Below, piece after piece: positions 55,236 to 64,000 of a DNA stretch of 64,000 nt (its first letter is position 1; each line of letters begins with the position of its first letter). A program made the translations under genes and the position numbers. The notes under the pieces were generated by a model, which saw nothing but the letters and a program-made list of their open reading frames with translations, had not been told where the DNA came from and did not search any database. Source of the DNA: CAXBGS01 sp963975425 (GTDB taxonomy: Bacteria > Planctomycetota > Planctomycetia > Pirellulales > Pirellulaceae); the NCBI GenBank assembly GCA_963975425.1, contig CAXBGS010000004.1, forward strand, positions 124,001 through 188,000, read 5' to 3'.

Positions 55236-56444
55236 ATGGATCGTCGAAATTTCGTACGTGCCGCAGCCACGACTGCGCTGACACCCGCTTTGGCTTTGAC
55301 GCCCGCTTTGGCAGGGGCGGCATCAACAAAGTCGCCGCTGAGCGTCGCTGTGATTGGGCATACCGGACGCGGAAACTATGGGCACGGACTGGATAAAGTC
55401 TGGCTGCGGATCGCCGGCACGAAAATCGTTGCCGTTGCCGATCCGGACCCGGCGGGAAGAGCAAAGAAATTGAACGAACTGGGTCTGAAGACGCCGGACG
55501 GATTCGCGGACTATCCCAAAATGCTCGTTCGCACCAAGCCGGAAATCGTCATCGTGTGTCCTCGGCATGCCGACCAGCATCATGACATGGTGATGGCGGC
55601 TGTCAGCGCTGGTGCGAAAGGTATCTATGTGGAAAAGCCTTTTGTCCGAACGCCTGCCGAAGCTGACAACGTGCTCGCAGCATGCCAGAAACACCAGACC
55701 AAGTTGGCTGTCGCGCATCGCAATCGGTATCACCCCACGCTATTGACGATCAAACAATTGATCGATGGCGGACGACTGGGAAAAATGTTAGAGATCCGCG
55801 GACGCGGCAAAGGCGATCGCCGCGGCGGCCCCGAAGACTTGTGGGTGTTGGGTTCACATGTCTTGAACGTGATGGCGTTTTTAGCAGGCCCGCCGATACG
55901 ATGCTCGGCCGTGATCAAAAAAGACGGCCGCCGAGTCACACGGGACGACGTGTACGACGGCTCGGAAGGACTAGGCCCGCTAGCTGGGGACGAACTACAC
56001 GCGCGATATGAATTGAAATCCGGGATAACCGGCTATTTCGACTCGATCGCAAATGAGGGGACCCAGAACGATAGTTTCAGTATGATGCTGATCGGCAGCG
56101 AAGGCACGATTCGCATCGGTTTTGACCAAACAACGCTTGCACATTTCCTGCCGGGAAATCCGTTCGCCGCCAACGACAAGCCTCGACGTTGGTTACCGAC
56201 CACAACAGCCGGCATCGACCAGCCCGAACCGATTGCCGACATGGATGAACGCGTGCGTAATCATGGCGCACCGGCAAGAGATTTGGTGTCTGCAATTCTT
56301 GACGACCATCCACCACTGTGCGACGTGCACCAAGCGGCGCAAACCGTGGAAATGATATGCGCGGTATTTGAATCCCATCGGCAGGACAGTCGAGCCGTCA
56401 AATTACCGTTGACGTTTCGCGAAAACGCGTTGACTCGGTTGTAG
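55236..56444 (+). CDS. Tat-exported Gfo/Idh/MocA-family oxidoreductase
   Basis: This 402-residue protein starts with an RRNF-type twin-arginine signal followed by an Ala/Leu-Thr-Pro repeat from an 18-bp DNA repeat. The NAD(P)-binding fold reads SVAVIGHTGRGNYGHGLDK, where the usual GxGxxG is altered to GHTGRGNYG. The catalytic-type motif EKPFVRTPAEAD is intact. The C-terminal dehydrogenase part ends in NALTRL. Exported members with bound cofactor occur in planctomycetes and act on sugars or related compounds; the substrate is unknown. It lies 42 bp after the M50 gene, but a shared transcript is uncertain. Confidence 0.88.
   Translation: MDRRNFVRAAATTALTPALALTPALAGAASTKSPLSVAVIGHTGRGNYGHGLDKVWLRIAGTKIVAVADPDPAGRAKKLNELGLKTPDGFADYPKMLVRTKPEIVIVCPRHADQHHDMVMAAVSAGAKGIYVEKPFVRTPAEADNVLAACQKHQTKLAVAHRNRYHPTLLTIKQLIDGGRLGKMLEIRGRGKGDRRGGPEDLWVLGSHVLNVMAFLAGPPIRCSAVIKKDGRRVTRDDVYDGSEGLGPLAGDELHARYELKSGITGYFDSIANEGTQNDSFSMMLIGSEGTIRIGFDQTTLAHFLPGNPFAANDKPRRWLPTTTAGIDQPEPIADMDERVRNHGAPARDLVSAILDDHPPLCDVHQAAQTVEMICAVFESHRQDSRAVKLPLTFRENALTRL
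55281..55316. repeat. In-frame 18-bp repeat in the oxidoreductase signal region
   Basis: acacccgctttggctttg (55281-55298) and a variant at 55299-55316 encode TPALAL and TPALAG inside the signal peptide's hydrophobic region, lengthening it. Confidence 0.8.
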
Positions 56445-56492
56445 AATTAACCGGCCGTTATCGACGCGAAGACTCGCCCGCATGCCGATGCG

Positions 56493-57965
56493 TTACGCCA
56501 ATAGCTTGGTGACCGCTTGTGCTTTGACCAACTCGCGGGGTTGATTCAAGTGGTTATAGACGATTGTTTCCGGATGGATTCCGAAACTGTGATAGATCGT
56601 TGCCAACAGCTCGGCCGGATGAACCGGATCCTCTAAAGGGGCCGAAGCAGTCTTGTCACTTTTTCCGTGAACGTAACCACGTCGTGTTCCGGCGCCGGCC
56701 ATGACCGCGGTATAGCAGTATGGCCAGTGATCGCGCCCGTCGTCGCTGTTATTGTTACCGCTGGTGCTAACGCCACGCTGTGGACTGCGGCCGAACTCGC
56801 CCACCGCAACAACCAATGTGTCGTCAAGCATTCCGCGGTCATCCAGGTCTTGAATCAAACCCGACAAACCGTTGTCCAGCATCGGGGCGGACTGGTCCTT
56901 CATCCGCTTGCTTAGGTCTTTGTGGTGATCCCAACTGTGGTTATCACTGTTAGCGACCTTTGGCCAAATGACTTCCACCACTCGTGTGCCCGCTTCGACC
57001 AGTCGGCGAGCCAACAAGCAACTTTGGCCGAACGTGTTGCGTCCGTACAAGTCGCGTGTTTCGTCCGATTCGCTGCCCAAGTCAAACGCTTCGCGTGCCC
57101 GGCCGGACACGATCAATGACAACGCACGGTCGTAGTACTCGTCCAATTCGAACGATTCAACGGCTTTGTTGATGTCCGGCATTTGCTGGTTCAACAACTC
57201 ACGCAGCTTTGCGCGTCTTTGCAAGCGAACGCTGAAGACTTCCGGGCGCAACCGCAGATCATCAATCTTGATGCGGTCCATCTTGTTCATACTCATATCG
57301 TCGCCATCCGGATACAGCGTGTATGGGTCGAACGACTTGCCCAAGAAACCCGCGGTTCCGCCCTTGCCGACGACGTTTGATTCTTGCAACGGACGCGGCA
57401 GCATCACGAAGGGCAGCATTGGCTCTTCGATCGGACGCATCTTGACGATGTTGCTGCCAAAGTTGGGAAAATCCTTGGGCGATGGAGGCTCGAGTTGCCC
57501 CGACGGACTGACCTTATCCGTCGTATATCCGGTCATCATCTGGTAAATCGCCGCGGTGTGATTGAACAATCCGTTGGGCGTGTAGGACATAGACCGAATC
57601 ATGGTGAACCGATCGTTGATCTGGCTCAGTTTCGGCAAGTTCTCGGTGAACTGAACGCCGGGGATTTTTGTACTGATCGGCTGAAACTGACTCTTGACGT
57701 TATCAGGCACGTTCTGCTTGGGGTCCCAAAGGTCCAATTGGCTGGGGCCGCCCTGCAGGTAAACCAGGATGATGCTTTTCGCTTTTCCCCATCCCGGCCC
57801 GCCGCCGCCAAGAGCATCGGACGCGTTGGATGACTGCAAACTTAGCAGTGACGGCAACGACAGGCCGAGCATACCGCTGCCGCCGACTCGCAAGAATGTG
57901 CGGCGCGATGCAGACAAGTGTGAATCGCACAGATCTTTTGCAGGAAAGCCTTTGAACGAAATCAT
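56493..57965 (-). CDS. DUF1501 exported protein (pair C)
   Basis: This protein has about 490 residues from the ATG at 57965, which places a twin-arginine type signal (SRRTFLRVGGSGMLGLSLPSLL) near the N-terminus. A start 25 codons upstream is open but non-conserved. DUF1501 motifs are IILVYLQGGPSQLDLWDPK, AVGEFGRSP and GRDHWPYCYTAVMAGAG. It follows the large DUF1549 gene by about 32 bp. Compared with pairs A and B it has a longer middle section (PYTLYPDGDDMSMNKMDRI). It is probably a Tat-exported partner of the DUF1549 protein. Confidence 0.92.
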   Translation of the reverse strand: MISFKGFPAKDLCDSHLSASRRTFLRVGGSGMLGLSLPSLLSLQSSNASDALGGGGPGWGKAKSIILVYLQGGPSQLDLWDPKQNVPDNVKSQFQPISTKIPGVQFTENLPKLSQINDRFTMIRSMSYTPNGLFNHTAAIYQMMTGYTTDKVSPSGQLEPPSPKDFPNFGSNIVKMRPIEEPMLPFVMLPRPLQESNVVGKGGTAGFLGKSFDPYTLYPDGDDMSMNKMDRIKIDDLRLRPEVFSVRLQRRAKLRELLNQQMPDINKAVESFELDEYYDRALSLIVSGRAREAFDLGSESDETRDLYGRNTFGQSCLLARRLVEAGTRVVEVIWPKVANSDNHSWDHHKDLSKRMKDQSAPMLDNGLSGLIQDLDDRGMLDDTLVVAVGEFGRSPQRGVSTSGNNNSDDGRDHWPYCYTAVMAGAGTRRGYVHGKSDKTASAPLEDPVHPAELLATIYHSFGIHPETIVYNHLNQPRELVKAQAVTKLLA

Positions 57966-57997
57966 CGCGGGTCTCTCGATGGAAAGGTGACGGTGGT

Positions 57998-60900
57998 CTA
58001 GTGATTGAACAGGAATGCGGGGCTGTTGATCAATGCCCACGCAAGGTCTTCGGCTGCGGTCAAACGAATATTTTGCACTTGATCGGTGCTCGCTTTAGCG
58101 TCGGAGCGCAGACGCACGATGAACGGCGCGTCTGGTGTCGGCTGGCTTAATTTCTTTTGACGTTCTTTCATTTCCACCAACTTTGCGTCCGGTGGAACGG
58201 GCTTCTTTGCGGCGGCCAACTCTTCCCGCGCTTTGCGGATGCCGACATCAGTCGCGGCGACGTATTCACTGAATAGCTGTTTCTGTGAATCGGTACGCAG
58301 GGGCTCGGGGGTCGCTGCTACCGCGGCCAATGATTCAGGCAGCCCCAGCGGGATATCACGATCGTCCGTTGTCACGCTTAGCCGGAATCGGCCCAGACGA
58401 TGGTCTTCTGCCTTATGGAATTGATGAATGCGGAAGGTCAGCAGTTTCTCACCTTCGATGTTCAACGGTTTCGTCAGCTTGAATGTTGCCCAGTGAACGA
58501 CGCTCGCGGCGCCGGAAACGGCCCAGCCTTCCTGACCACGCGTCTGTCCATCGAACGCCTTCTTGATGTCGAATCCTCTTTGGGTAAAGTCGGCCGTTGC
58601 GTTGCCGAACAGTACCGACACACTGTCGTCATCACTAGAAGCGGCCGCGCGGGCGGTCAAATCAAGCTCGGTGACCACGAAATTTCCATTGGCCGCTAAA
58701 CCAGGACCGTTGCTAGGAAGTCCCGAATCCGTCAGCGCTTCTAAGCGCACGCCGGTGATGTTTTGCAGACGGGTTGTCGCCTGGATCGTATAGACGCCAG
58801 GTTTGGCGGATCCGCTGACAACGATGGATCGATCCGCCTGCGGCGTCAGCACCGCCTTGTTGGTGGCGGTCGCGTTTTTCACTGTCAACGGATGCCATTC
58901 GACGTCGTTGCTGACTCGTTTCTGAAAACCGGCAACCTTTTGCGGCAGTCTTTTTTGGACGGCGGCAAGATTCGACGCGGCTTTCGCGATTCGTTTTTCT
59001 CGATCGGCCGCCAACCGCTCACGGTCCGGCTGAATTTCTGCAACACGCAATTCGATCTGTTCGGTGATCGCTGCCAATTGCTCTTTCCGTCGCACCTCTA
59101 ACGTCTTTCGTTGCTTTAGCCATTTGGATTCCGCTTGCTCTAGCTTTTCAACGATCGCAGAATGATCTCGCTTGATTCTCGCCGTCATGCTCTTGAAGGC
59201 GTCGACTTCGGCTTCGCTGGGGAAACGCCCCAAAGCTCGCAAGAAAATTTCTTCTGCCAAATCATCGTCGGTTTGGCACTCTTGAACGACTTTTTCCAGT
59301 TCATTCCTGGGGTCCGCGATGGCCGTTCCGATGGTCGGACCGCTGATCAACGCCATGACCGGGCCCAGTTGTAACCCGTCGGACCGTTCGCATTCGCACG
59401 CGCTCTCGCGTGCTGGGCGTCCTAAGTTTTGCAGGAACCCATCGGCCAGCTTGATTCCCGAGTCGGTGACCGAGGCGGCCCGCGAACCTTTCGGCATCCC
59501 CGGTATGTCACTGATGGCGCCCGTCAGCGAGTGAACGGAATCGTAAATCACCTCCGCCGGCAGTCGTCGCGGCAACGCTCTGGCGTAATTCAATGTGTCG
59601 TCTTCGTTAAGCGGATTGGTTTCGACACTTAATTGATACGTTCGGCTGTTGCAGATCGCCCTGAGCAACACTCGCACGTCAAAGCCTGATTCGACAAACA
59701 ACTGCGTCAAGTGATCCAGCAGTTCTGGGTTGGTCGGTGGATTGCCAGCGCGGATGTCGTCGATCGGCTCGATCAAGCCTTTACCCAGCAAGTAACCCCA
59801 CATGCGATTGACGTAGCTGCGGGCAAAGTACGGGTTGTCCGGATCGGTCATCCATGCGGCCAGTTTTTCGCGCCGAGTCGCGCCGTCGGGACAATCATGT
59901 GAGACGTCGACAGGAAAGTCAGGCTCGACGACATCCCCGGTGCGGGCGTGCAGCATGTCGCCCTCTGGTTTGTCGATGACCAATTCATAAAGCGGTTTCG
60001 CGCCCTCGACCGCAGTCCCGCCGATCTTTGCATTTCCCGATGCAGGGTCAGCCTTGAGGTCGACTTGCGCAAAGAACGCTGCCATTTCGTAGTATTGGTC
60101 CTGGGTCCAGCGTTCGAACGGATGGTCGTGGCACTTGTTGCAGTTAAAGCGAATCCCCATGAACAAATGCGTCGTGTTTTCCATCGTGTCTTCGGGCGTT
60201 CGGAGCACCTTGAAATACGACGCTGCCGGGTTGTCGTTGTTGGACCCCTTCGCGGTCAATACCTGGCGAGCGAAGTCATCGTAGGGACGGTTTTGCTCGA
60301 TGGCATCACGTATCCATTGCCGGAATTTCACGCTGCCTTCGACGCCCAAGAACTTACGGTTGACTTGCAACAAGTCGGACCATTTATTCGTCCAGTATTC
60401 GACGTAGTCATCGTTGCCGATCAGCTGGTCAACGACCTCGCGGCGTTTGACGCGCAAGGGGCGCGCATCATCGATAAATTCACGGACCTGTTCGCTCGTA
60501 GGCGGCAGCCCGGTGATATCCAGATGGATTCTTCGCAAGAAGGTTGCATCGTCGCACAGGTCACTGGGCATCACCTTCATGCGTCGCCACTTCTGTGCGA
60601 CCAACTCGTCGATGCGGCTCCAGGTCTCGTATTCTTCTTCCTGGTATCCTTCGCGGCGCCCCATGACGGTCAGCGTCGTGGCCGCGTAGGCACCTTCGTA
60701 TCGCGCCAGGATCGGCGCTTCGCCGCGGCGGACGGCGGACAGCAAGCCTTGAGCGTCTGACGTCGCGACTTCGGTGTTTCCGCTTTCAATAAAGGCTTCA
60801 TGAGTCACGTCGCGCCGTGAACCGTCGGGATAGATTGCGATCACGCGGACTTGTTGTGTGGCGTCGGTCGCCTGGACGATTGGGTTGACGGGAAAAACCT

Positions 60901-63163
60901 TGATCTCACTGACCCTTGGTGTTTCCAAATTCAACTTGCACCCGTCCGTGATCCAGCGCCGCAGGATGGTGTGATAGGGATCACCGTCGGTCATGATCGC
61001 GCCGCCCTCGTGAGGCGTCAGGCCAAGCGGTTTGCGAAGCATCAATGACTCTTGCGGCGCGGCCATGTTGATCCGCCGTGCCGCCAAGTCGTCGGTCAGT
61101 GCACGTAAGTCATACACCGGGTCATAGCCGCGAAGCGAAAGCTTGAAACCGTTCTTACCTTTCTGCGCACCGTGACAAGTTCCCTGGTTACAACCGAGGC
61201 GACTGAGAACCGGATTCACGTCACGAATGAAGTCGACCGATCCGCTGGCGGCCATACCCGTCGCAGCAACTTCAATTTGTTGCGACAACTTTCCCAGACG
61301 AATGTGGATTCGGCCCTTGCCGTCGCCGGCGGCACGCACGAGCCCACGGTCGGTGATGGTGGTCCAAAGCGGGGACTCGAATTCGCAGACCCGCGTGACA
61401 TCGATCGTTTCGCCGTCGGCGGTCTCCGCCGTCACGATCATTTGCACGTAATCGGTTGGCGACATCAGGCGGACGACCGGTGGGTTGACCGACAGACCGA
61501 CAATCTTATCCGGATGAGAATCCGCTTGCCCATTCGATCCGGGCTCTCGCGGTCGATCGGCTGCTTCGCTAGCGACCTTTTCGTGCCATCGTTTCGCGTC
61601 AAATGCGAGCTCGGCGGGCGCTTCGGACGTATCGACAGAGACAGTCGGAAACGTCGCGATCAGGTTTCCATCGACACCCAAATGGCGAACCATTCCGTCG
61701 TCGGCGGTGAACACCAAAGAATTGTCGGCCGCAAACTGGACTGCGTACACCGATGAGTCTTCGACGGTGAATCTCGCTAACTCTTTGGTTTCGCCGCCCA
61801 AGTACTCTGCCAACTTGGCCTTGTCTTTTTCGGATCGGTCGGTGGCACGCTTGCCTTGGATTGCTTTAATTTCATCGGTCAGTGTTCCATTGAAATTGTA
61901 TTGCCAGACTCGCACCTCACTTTGTCCGTCCAGTGTTGACGCTGCCGCCAGGCGCGAACCATCGGGACTTACCGCGACGCTGAAGATACGCCCGGGCATC
62001 GCCGGGAAATTCTTGATCAAGTTGGCGTCGTCGCCGATTTTGCGTGCCGTCTGGCGAAAGACCCGGTAGACCTTGGCGATGCCGTCGGAACCACCGATAA
62101 AGATTTCGTCACGATCGGGGTGACGGGCCAGACTGTTCAAGCCGCCCGAAAGCGCGCCGGGGGTGATCGAGGTGATGTTATCAATGAATCGCTCCGTTGC
62201 CACTTCGGTCAACTTGCAAGTCATGTCGCGGGCGACCGAGATCAGATGCGTTCCGTCGGGCGTAAAGATGGTGTCGCGAACCCAATCGTCATGGGCACCC
62301 TGGAACAAAACCTGCTCGCCTGATTTGGCATCGATCCCCCGCACAACATTGTCGGACGCCCCGAACGCGATCTTCGATCCGTCCGGCGACCACGAAAGTC
62401 CCGCGAGCGTGTCGTAGGTTACGGTCTTGGACAGAATTAATTTGCCGGTCTTGCCGTTCCAGACTTGAATCTCGCCGCTGACACCCGGCGTACCACCGGC
62501 CGCGGCGATTCGTTTGCCGTCGGGCGAGAAACGAACCGAATTGATGCGCGGGCTCATGCCGACCAACCGGTTCATCACCTTGCCGTTGGACAAATCCATC
62601 ACGATCAATTCATGGAAACCTGCAACGACAACTCGCGTCTTTCCGGTGCTTGAATCGGTGTTGACGTCGACCGATGGTAAAGCCGCAGGCCCGGTGTATC
62701 TTGGCAGGTTCTGGTTGTCGTAGCGCGGCCCGGGATCCGCTGGCGAGTCGTCGATTGCACCTTGCGCAATCCACCGTGCGATCAATTCCACTTCCACTTC
62801 GTTCAGCGGTTTGGCGGGCGCCTTGGGCATCTCTGCCTTACCATCATCGCTGGTGATCTGCTGAATCAGATAACTTTCTGCGGGTTTACCGGGAACGATC
62901 GCAGGCTCACCTGTTTCGCCGCCGGCTAACATCGAAGCGAAATCGGTCATCCGATAATCGCCCAACTGTTTGGCGCCTTGATGACACCCATAGCACTGAC
63001 GTCGAAAGATCGGTTCGATCTCGGTGTGAAAGCTGACCTGCTTTTCAACCGATCCGGATTTCGATTCGTCGCTCGCGGATAGCGAATTGAATGTGAACAG
63101 TGGTGCGAATGCGAATCCAATGCTCACAATCACGGCGCAGTTTTGAACCAATCTGTTTGTCAC
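57998..63163 (-). CDS. Giant cytochrome / WD40 / DUF1549 / DUF1553 protein (pair C)
   Basis: This protein has about 1721 residues from a GTG at 63163, chosen because AGGAG stands 9 bp upstream and a signal peptide follows directly (CAVIVSIGFAFAPLFTF). An ATG 33 codons earlier is possible. The order of domains is as follows. A cytochrome-like CYGCHQGAKQ domain comes first, then WD40-like beta-propeller repeats (INSVRFSPDGKRIAAAGG, LAGLSWSPDGSKIAFGA and others). Ig-like sequence follows, then CNQGTCHGAQKGKNGF and DUF1549 with CNKCHDHPF. DUF1553 (RSYVNRMWGYLLGKGL) is next, and a coiled coil with a beta-rich C-terminus closes the protein. It forms an operon with the DUF1501 gene. Confidence 0.9.
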   Translation of the reverse strand: MTNRLVQNCAVIVSIGFAFAPLFTFNSLSASDESKSGSVEKQVSFHTEIEPIFRRQCYGCHQGAKQLGDYRMTDFASMLAGGETGEPAIVPGKPAESYLIQQITSDDGKAEMPKAPAKPLNEVEVELIARWIAQGAIDDSPADPGPRYDNQNLPRYTGPAALPSVDVNTDSSTGKTRVVVAGFHELIVMDLSNGKVMNRLVGMSPRINSVRFSPDGKRIAAAGGTPGVSGEIQVWNGKTGKLILSKTVTYDTLAGLSWSPDGSKIAFGASDNVVRGIDAKSGEQVLFQGAHDDWVRDTIFTPDGTHLISVARDMTCKLTEVATERFIDNITSITPGALSGGLNSLARHPDRDEIFIGGSDGIAKVYRVFRQTARKIGDDANLIKNFPAMPGRIFSVAVSPDGSRLAAASTLDGQSEVRVWQYNFNGTLTDEIKAIQGKRATDRSEKDKAKLAEYLGGETKELARFTVEDSSVYAVQFAADNSLVFTADDGMVRHLGVDGNLIATFPTVSVDTSEAPAELAFDAKRWHEKVASEAADRPREPGSNGQADSHPDKIVGLSVNPPVVRLMSPTDYVQMIVTAETADGETIDVTRVCEFESPLWTTITDRGLVRAAGDGKGRIHIRLGKLSQQIEVAATGMAASGSVDFIRDVNPVLSRLGCNQGTCHGAQKGKNGFKLSLRGYDPVYDLRALTDDLAARRINMAAPQESLMLRKPLGLTPHEGGAIMTDGDPYHTILRRWITDGCKLNLETPRVSEIKVFPVNPIVQATDATQQVRVIAIYPDGSRRDVTHEAFIESGNTEVATSDAQGLLSAVRRGEAPILARYEGAYAATTLTVMGRREGYQEEEYETWSRIDELVAQKWRRMKVMPSDLCDDATFLRRIHLDITGLPPTSEQVREFIDDARPLRVKRREVVDQLIGNDDYVEYWTNKWSDLLQVNRKFLGVEGSVKFRQWIRDAIEQNRPYDDFARQVLTAKGSNNDNPAASYFKVLRTPEDTMENTTHLFMGIRFNCNKCHDHPFERWTQDQYYEMAAFFAQVDLKADPASGNAKIGGTAVEGAKPLYELVIDKPEGDMLHARTGDVVEPDFPVDVSHDCPDGATRREKLAAWMTDPDNPYFARSYVNRMWGYLLGKGLIEPIDDIRAGNPPTNPELLDHLTQLFVESGFDVRVLLRAICNSRTYQLSVETNPLNEDDTLNYARALPRRLPAEVIYDSVHSLTGAISDIPGMPKGSRAASVTDSGIKLADGFLQNLGRPARESACECERSDGLQLGPVMALISGPTIGTAIADPRNELEKVVQECQTDDDLAEEIFLRALGRFPSEAEVDAFKSMTARIKRDHSAIVEKLEQAESKWLKQRKTLEVRRKEQLAAITEQIELRVAEIQPDRERLAADREKRIAKAASNLAAVQKRLPQKVAGFQKRVSNDVEWHPLTVKNATATNKAVLTPQADRSIVVSGSAKPGVYTIQATTRLQNITGVRLEALTDSGLPSNGPGLAANGNFVVTELDLTARAAASSDDDSVSVLFGNATADFTQRGFDIKKAFDGQTRGQEGWAVSGAASVVHWATFKLTKPLNIEGEKLLTFRIHQFHKAEDHRLGRFRLSVTTDDRDIPLGLPESLAAVAATPEPLRTDSQKQLFSEYVAATDVGIRKAREELAAAKKPVPPDAKLVEMKERQKKLSQPTPDAPFIVRLRSDAKASTDQVQNIRLTAAEDLAWALINSPAFLFNH

Positions 63164-63846
63164 AGAAAGTCGCTCCTGGAAACGATGGCTTATCGAACTC
63201 AGCGCACGATCAGGCGAGTCGCCTGACCGCGAGTTCCCCGTGACATCGGATCGAGTCCGCATGAGTGCGGAATCGAAACCAACATCGCATTTATCAATGG
63301 CTAAGATCGATGAAGGAAACGGAGGTCTGACAACGCCAATCCAGCATCAGCGGAAAACTGACGGCAGGTAGCCTTAGAGAAGGCAGGCGGGTGGTGTTAA
63401 GTGAGGCACAACCGCGGAAGCCCGGGGTCAGTGTAGCATTCAGCACCAATAGCAAGCTTAGTGGCGAAAAGCCGATTCGTCAACAGAAATGGCGTCCCCA
63501 CAGGCGTCCGGCGCCCCCAATCAAGCACGATTTCCCGCTTTGATTGGCCGAGAACGATGGAAGAACGAAGGCGCAGGACAAAGGCCCTGTTTTCACCAAA
63601 CCGTTAGTTTTCACCAAACCGCTAGGACAGTGGCTCTTCTCTCGGTTTGTCCCAAAACACAAAGCAATCGCATTGCGCAGGTCGTGACCGCGAAATCGCT
63701 TGTTGCTCGTAACGGGGCTGTGACGGGGGCGGAGCATTTCGTTAGGATTCCAGCCTGCCACTGGTGCGAACGCCTCGACGAAAAGACCCACGCACCCACT
63801 GGCCTTACCTTTTCTGGCGACTTGCTCGGTAATAGATAGAGATTCT
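63164..63846. other. Non-coding region before the last partial gene
   Basis: About 680 bp (580 if the giant gene starts at its upstream ATG) contain no supported gene; overlapping frames on both strands lack recognisable features. A perfect 15-bp direct repeat, gttttcaccaaaccg, occurs at 63589-63603 and 63607-63621. Promoters for both flanking genes are expected. Confidence 0.45.
63589..63621. repeat. Perfect 15-bp direct repeat, 18-bp spacing
   Basis: gttttcaccaaaccg at 63589-63603 and again at 63607-63621, with ttag/tta between the copies. The start-to-start distance is 18 bp, but here it is intergenic. Confidence 0.85.
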
Positions 63847-64000
63847 GTGATAACGCTTTGGATTGCCCTTCCGATGGCCGTACGAGTGATTTTGCTCGGG
63901 GTCTTGGGGCTGATCGGTGGTGCCGTTGCGAATCACGTCATCTATCGTTGGTGCTACTTTCCGCGACCGATTTCACCCTGGGCCACGCCGGACGGGAAAG
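63847..64000 (+). CDS. Partial prepilin peptidase-like protein
   Basis: The visible 51 residues start at a GTG (63847) or an in-frame ATG nine codons later and run off the right edge. A transmembrane segment (VRVILLGVLGLIGGAVANHVIYRW) is followed by YFPRPISPW. The arrangement of a glycine-rich helix, N/H-x-V-I-Y-R, and a following P-R-x-I-S-P-W resembles the N-terminus of type A24 prepilin peptidases, which normally reads FLNVVIYRLP...SPPSHCP. If so it could process pseudopilin-like substrates such as DUF1559 proteins. The catalytic aspartates lie beyond the window. Confidence 0.5.
   Translation, partial: MITLWIALPMAVRVILLGVLGLIGGAVANHVIYRWCYFPRPISPWATPDGK

Noticed and set aside
59948..60760. 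270-codon plus-strand frame opposite the giant DUF1549 gene
   Set aside because: It is antisense to a conserved DUF1549 domain and has no signature of its own.
63489..63839. 116-codon plus-strand frame before the last gene
   Set aside because: It overlaps a minus-strand frame of similar length, contains a direct DNA repeat and shows no domain, signal or start context.

Overview
The window looks like chromosomal DNA from a planctomycete of the Pirellulaceae (Rhodopirellula-like). The evidence is three pairs of a cytochrome-type DUF1549/DUF1553 protein with a DUF1501 protein, a DUF1559 pseudopilin-like protein, sulfatases, RRxFx-type export signals, scattered transcription units on both strands and few Shine-Dalgarno sequences. 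No rRNA, tRNA, insertion sequence, prophage or CRISPR array was recognised. Both ends cut a gene.

Left part (1-15775). hisH, coupled to an unknown partial gene, faces away from hisE-hisG-rhodanese. A TPR-CHAT protein, probably preceded by a small coupled gene, converges on the rhodanese. secA is unusually long, with a 49-residue insert and a repeat-expanded C-terminal region, and is followed by waaA. Then come a LacI-type regulator with its own palindromic operators, a DUF1559 protein, a 59-residue lipoprotein, a DUF2007 protein and a membrane protein.

Middle part (15889-46868). Two DUF1549/DUF1501 operons meet tail to tail across minisatellite DNA. They are followed by an exported amidohydrolase, accD tightly coupled to an atypical protein kinase, a coiled-coil membrane protein overlapping a small membrane protein, a glycosyltransferase, an aldo/keto reductase, a CobW-like GTPase, a DUF167/YggS/unknown gene group and a putative lipoprotein. 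A four-gene signalling operon encodes a histidine kinase, a receiver-HD-GYP protein with substituted metal ligands, a lone receiver and an HD-GYP protein with intact motifs. Two divergent sulfatases and an unknown protein follow.

Right part (47101-64000). The most unusual locus is a TolC-like outer-membrane lipoprotein divergent from an operon of three membrane-fusion proteins. The first carries a GAF-like cytoplasmic region. The second is a long coiled-coil adaptor. The third fuses a PqqD-like domain, an M50 zinc metalloprotease and a lipoyl/HlyD region. No ABC ATPase, RND pump or recognised substrate accompanies them, so this is a candidate undescribed envelope export or processing system. 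After it come a Gfo/Idh/MocA oxidoreductase, a third DUF1549/DUF1501 operon whose first protein also carries WD40-like repeats, and the start of a probable prepilin peptidase-like gene.

Short tandem repeats recur throughout. Five unrelated genes carry in-frame repeats with an 18-bp period, and several gene ends carry minisatellites with units of other lengths.
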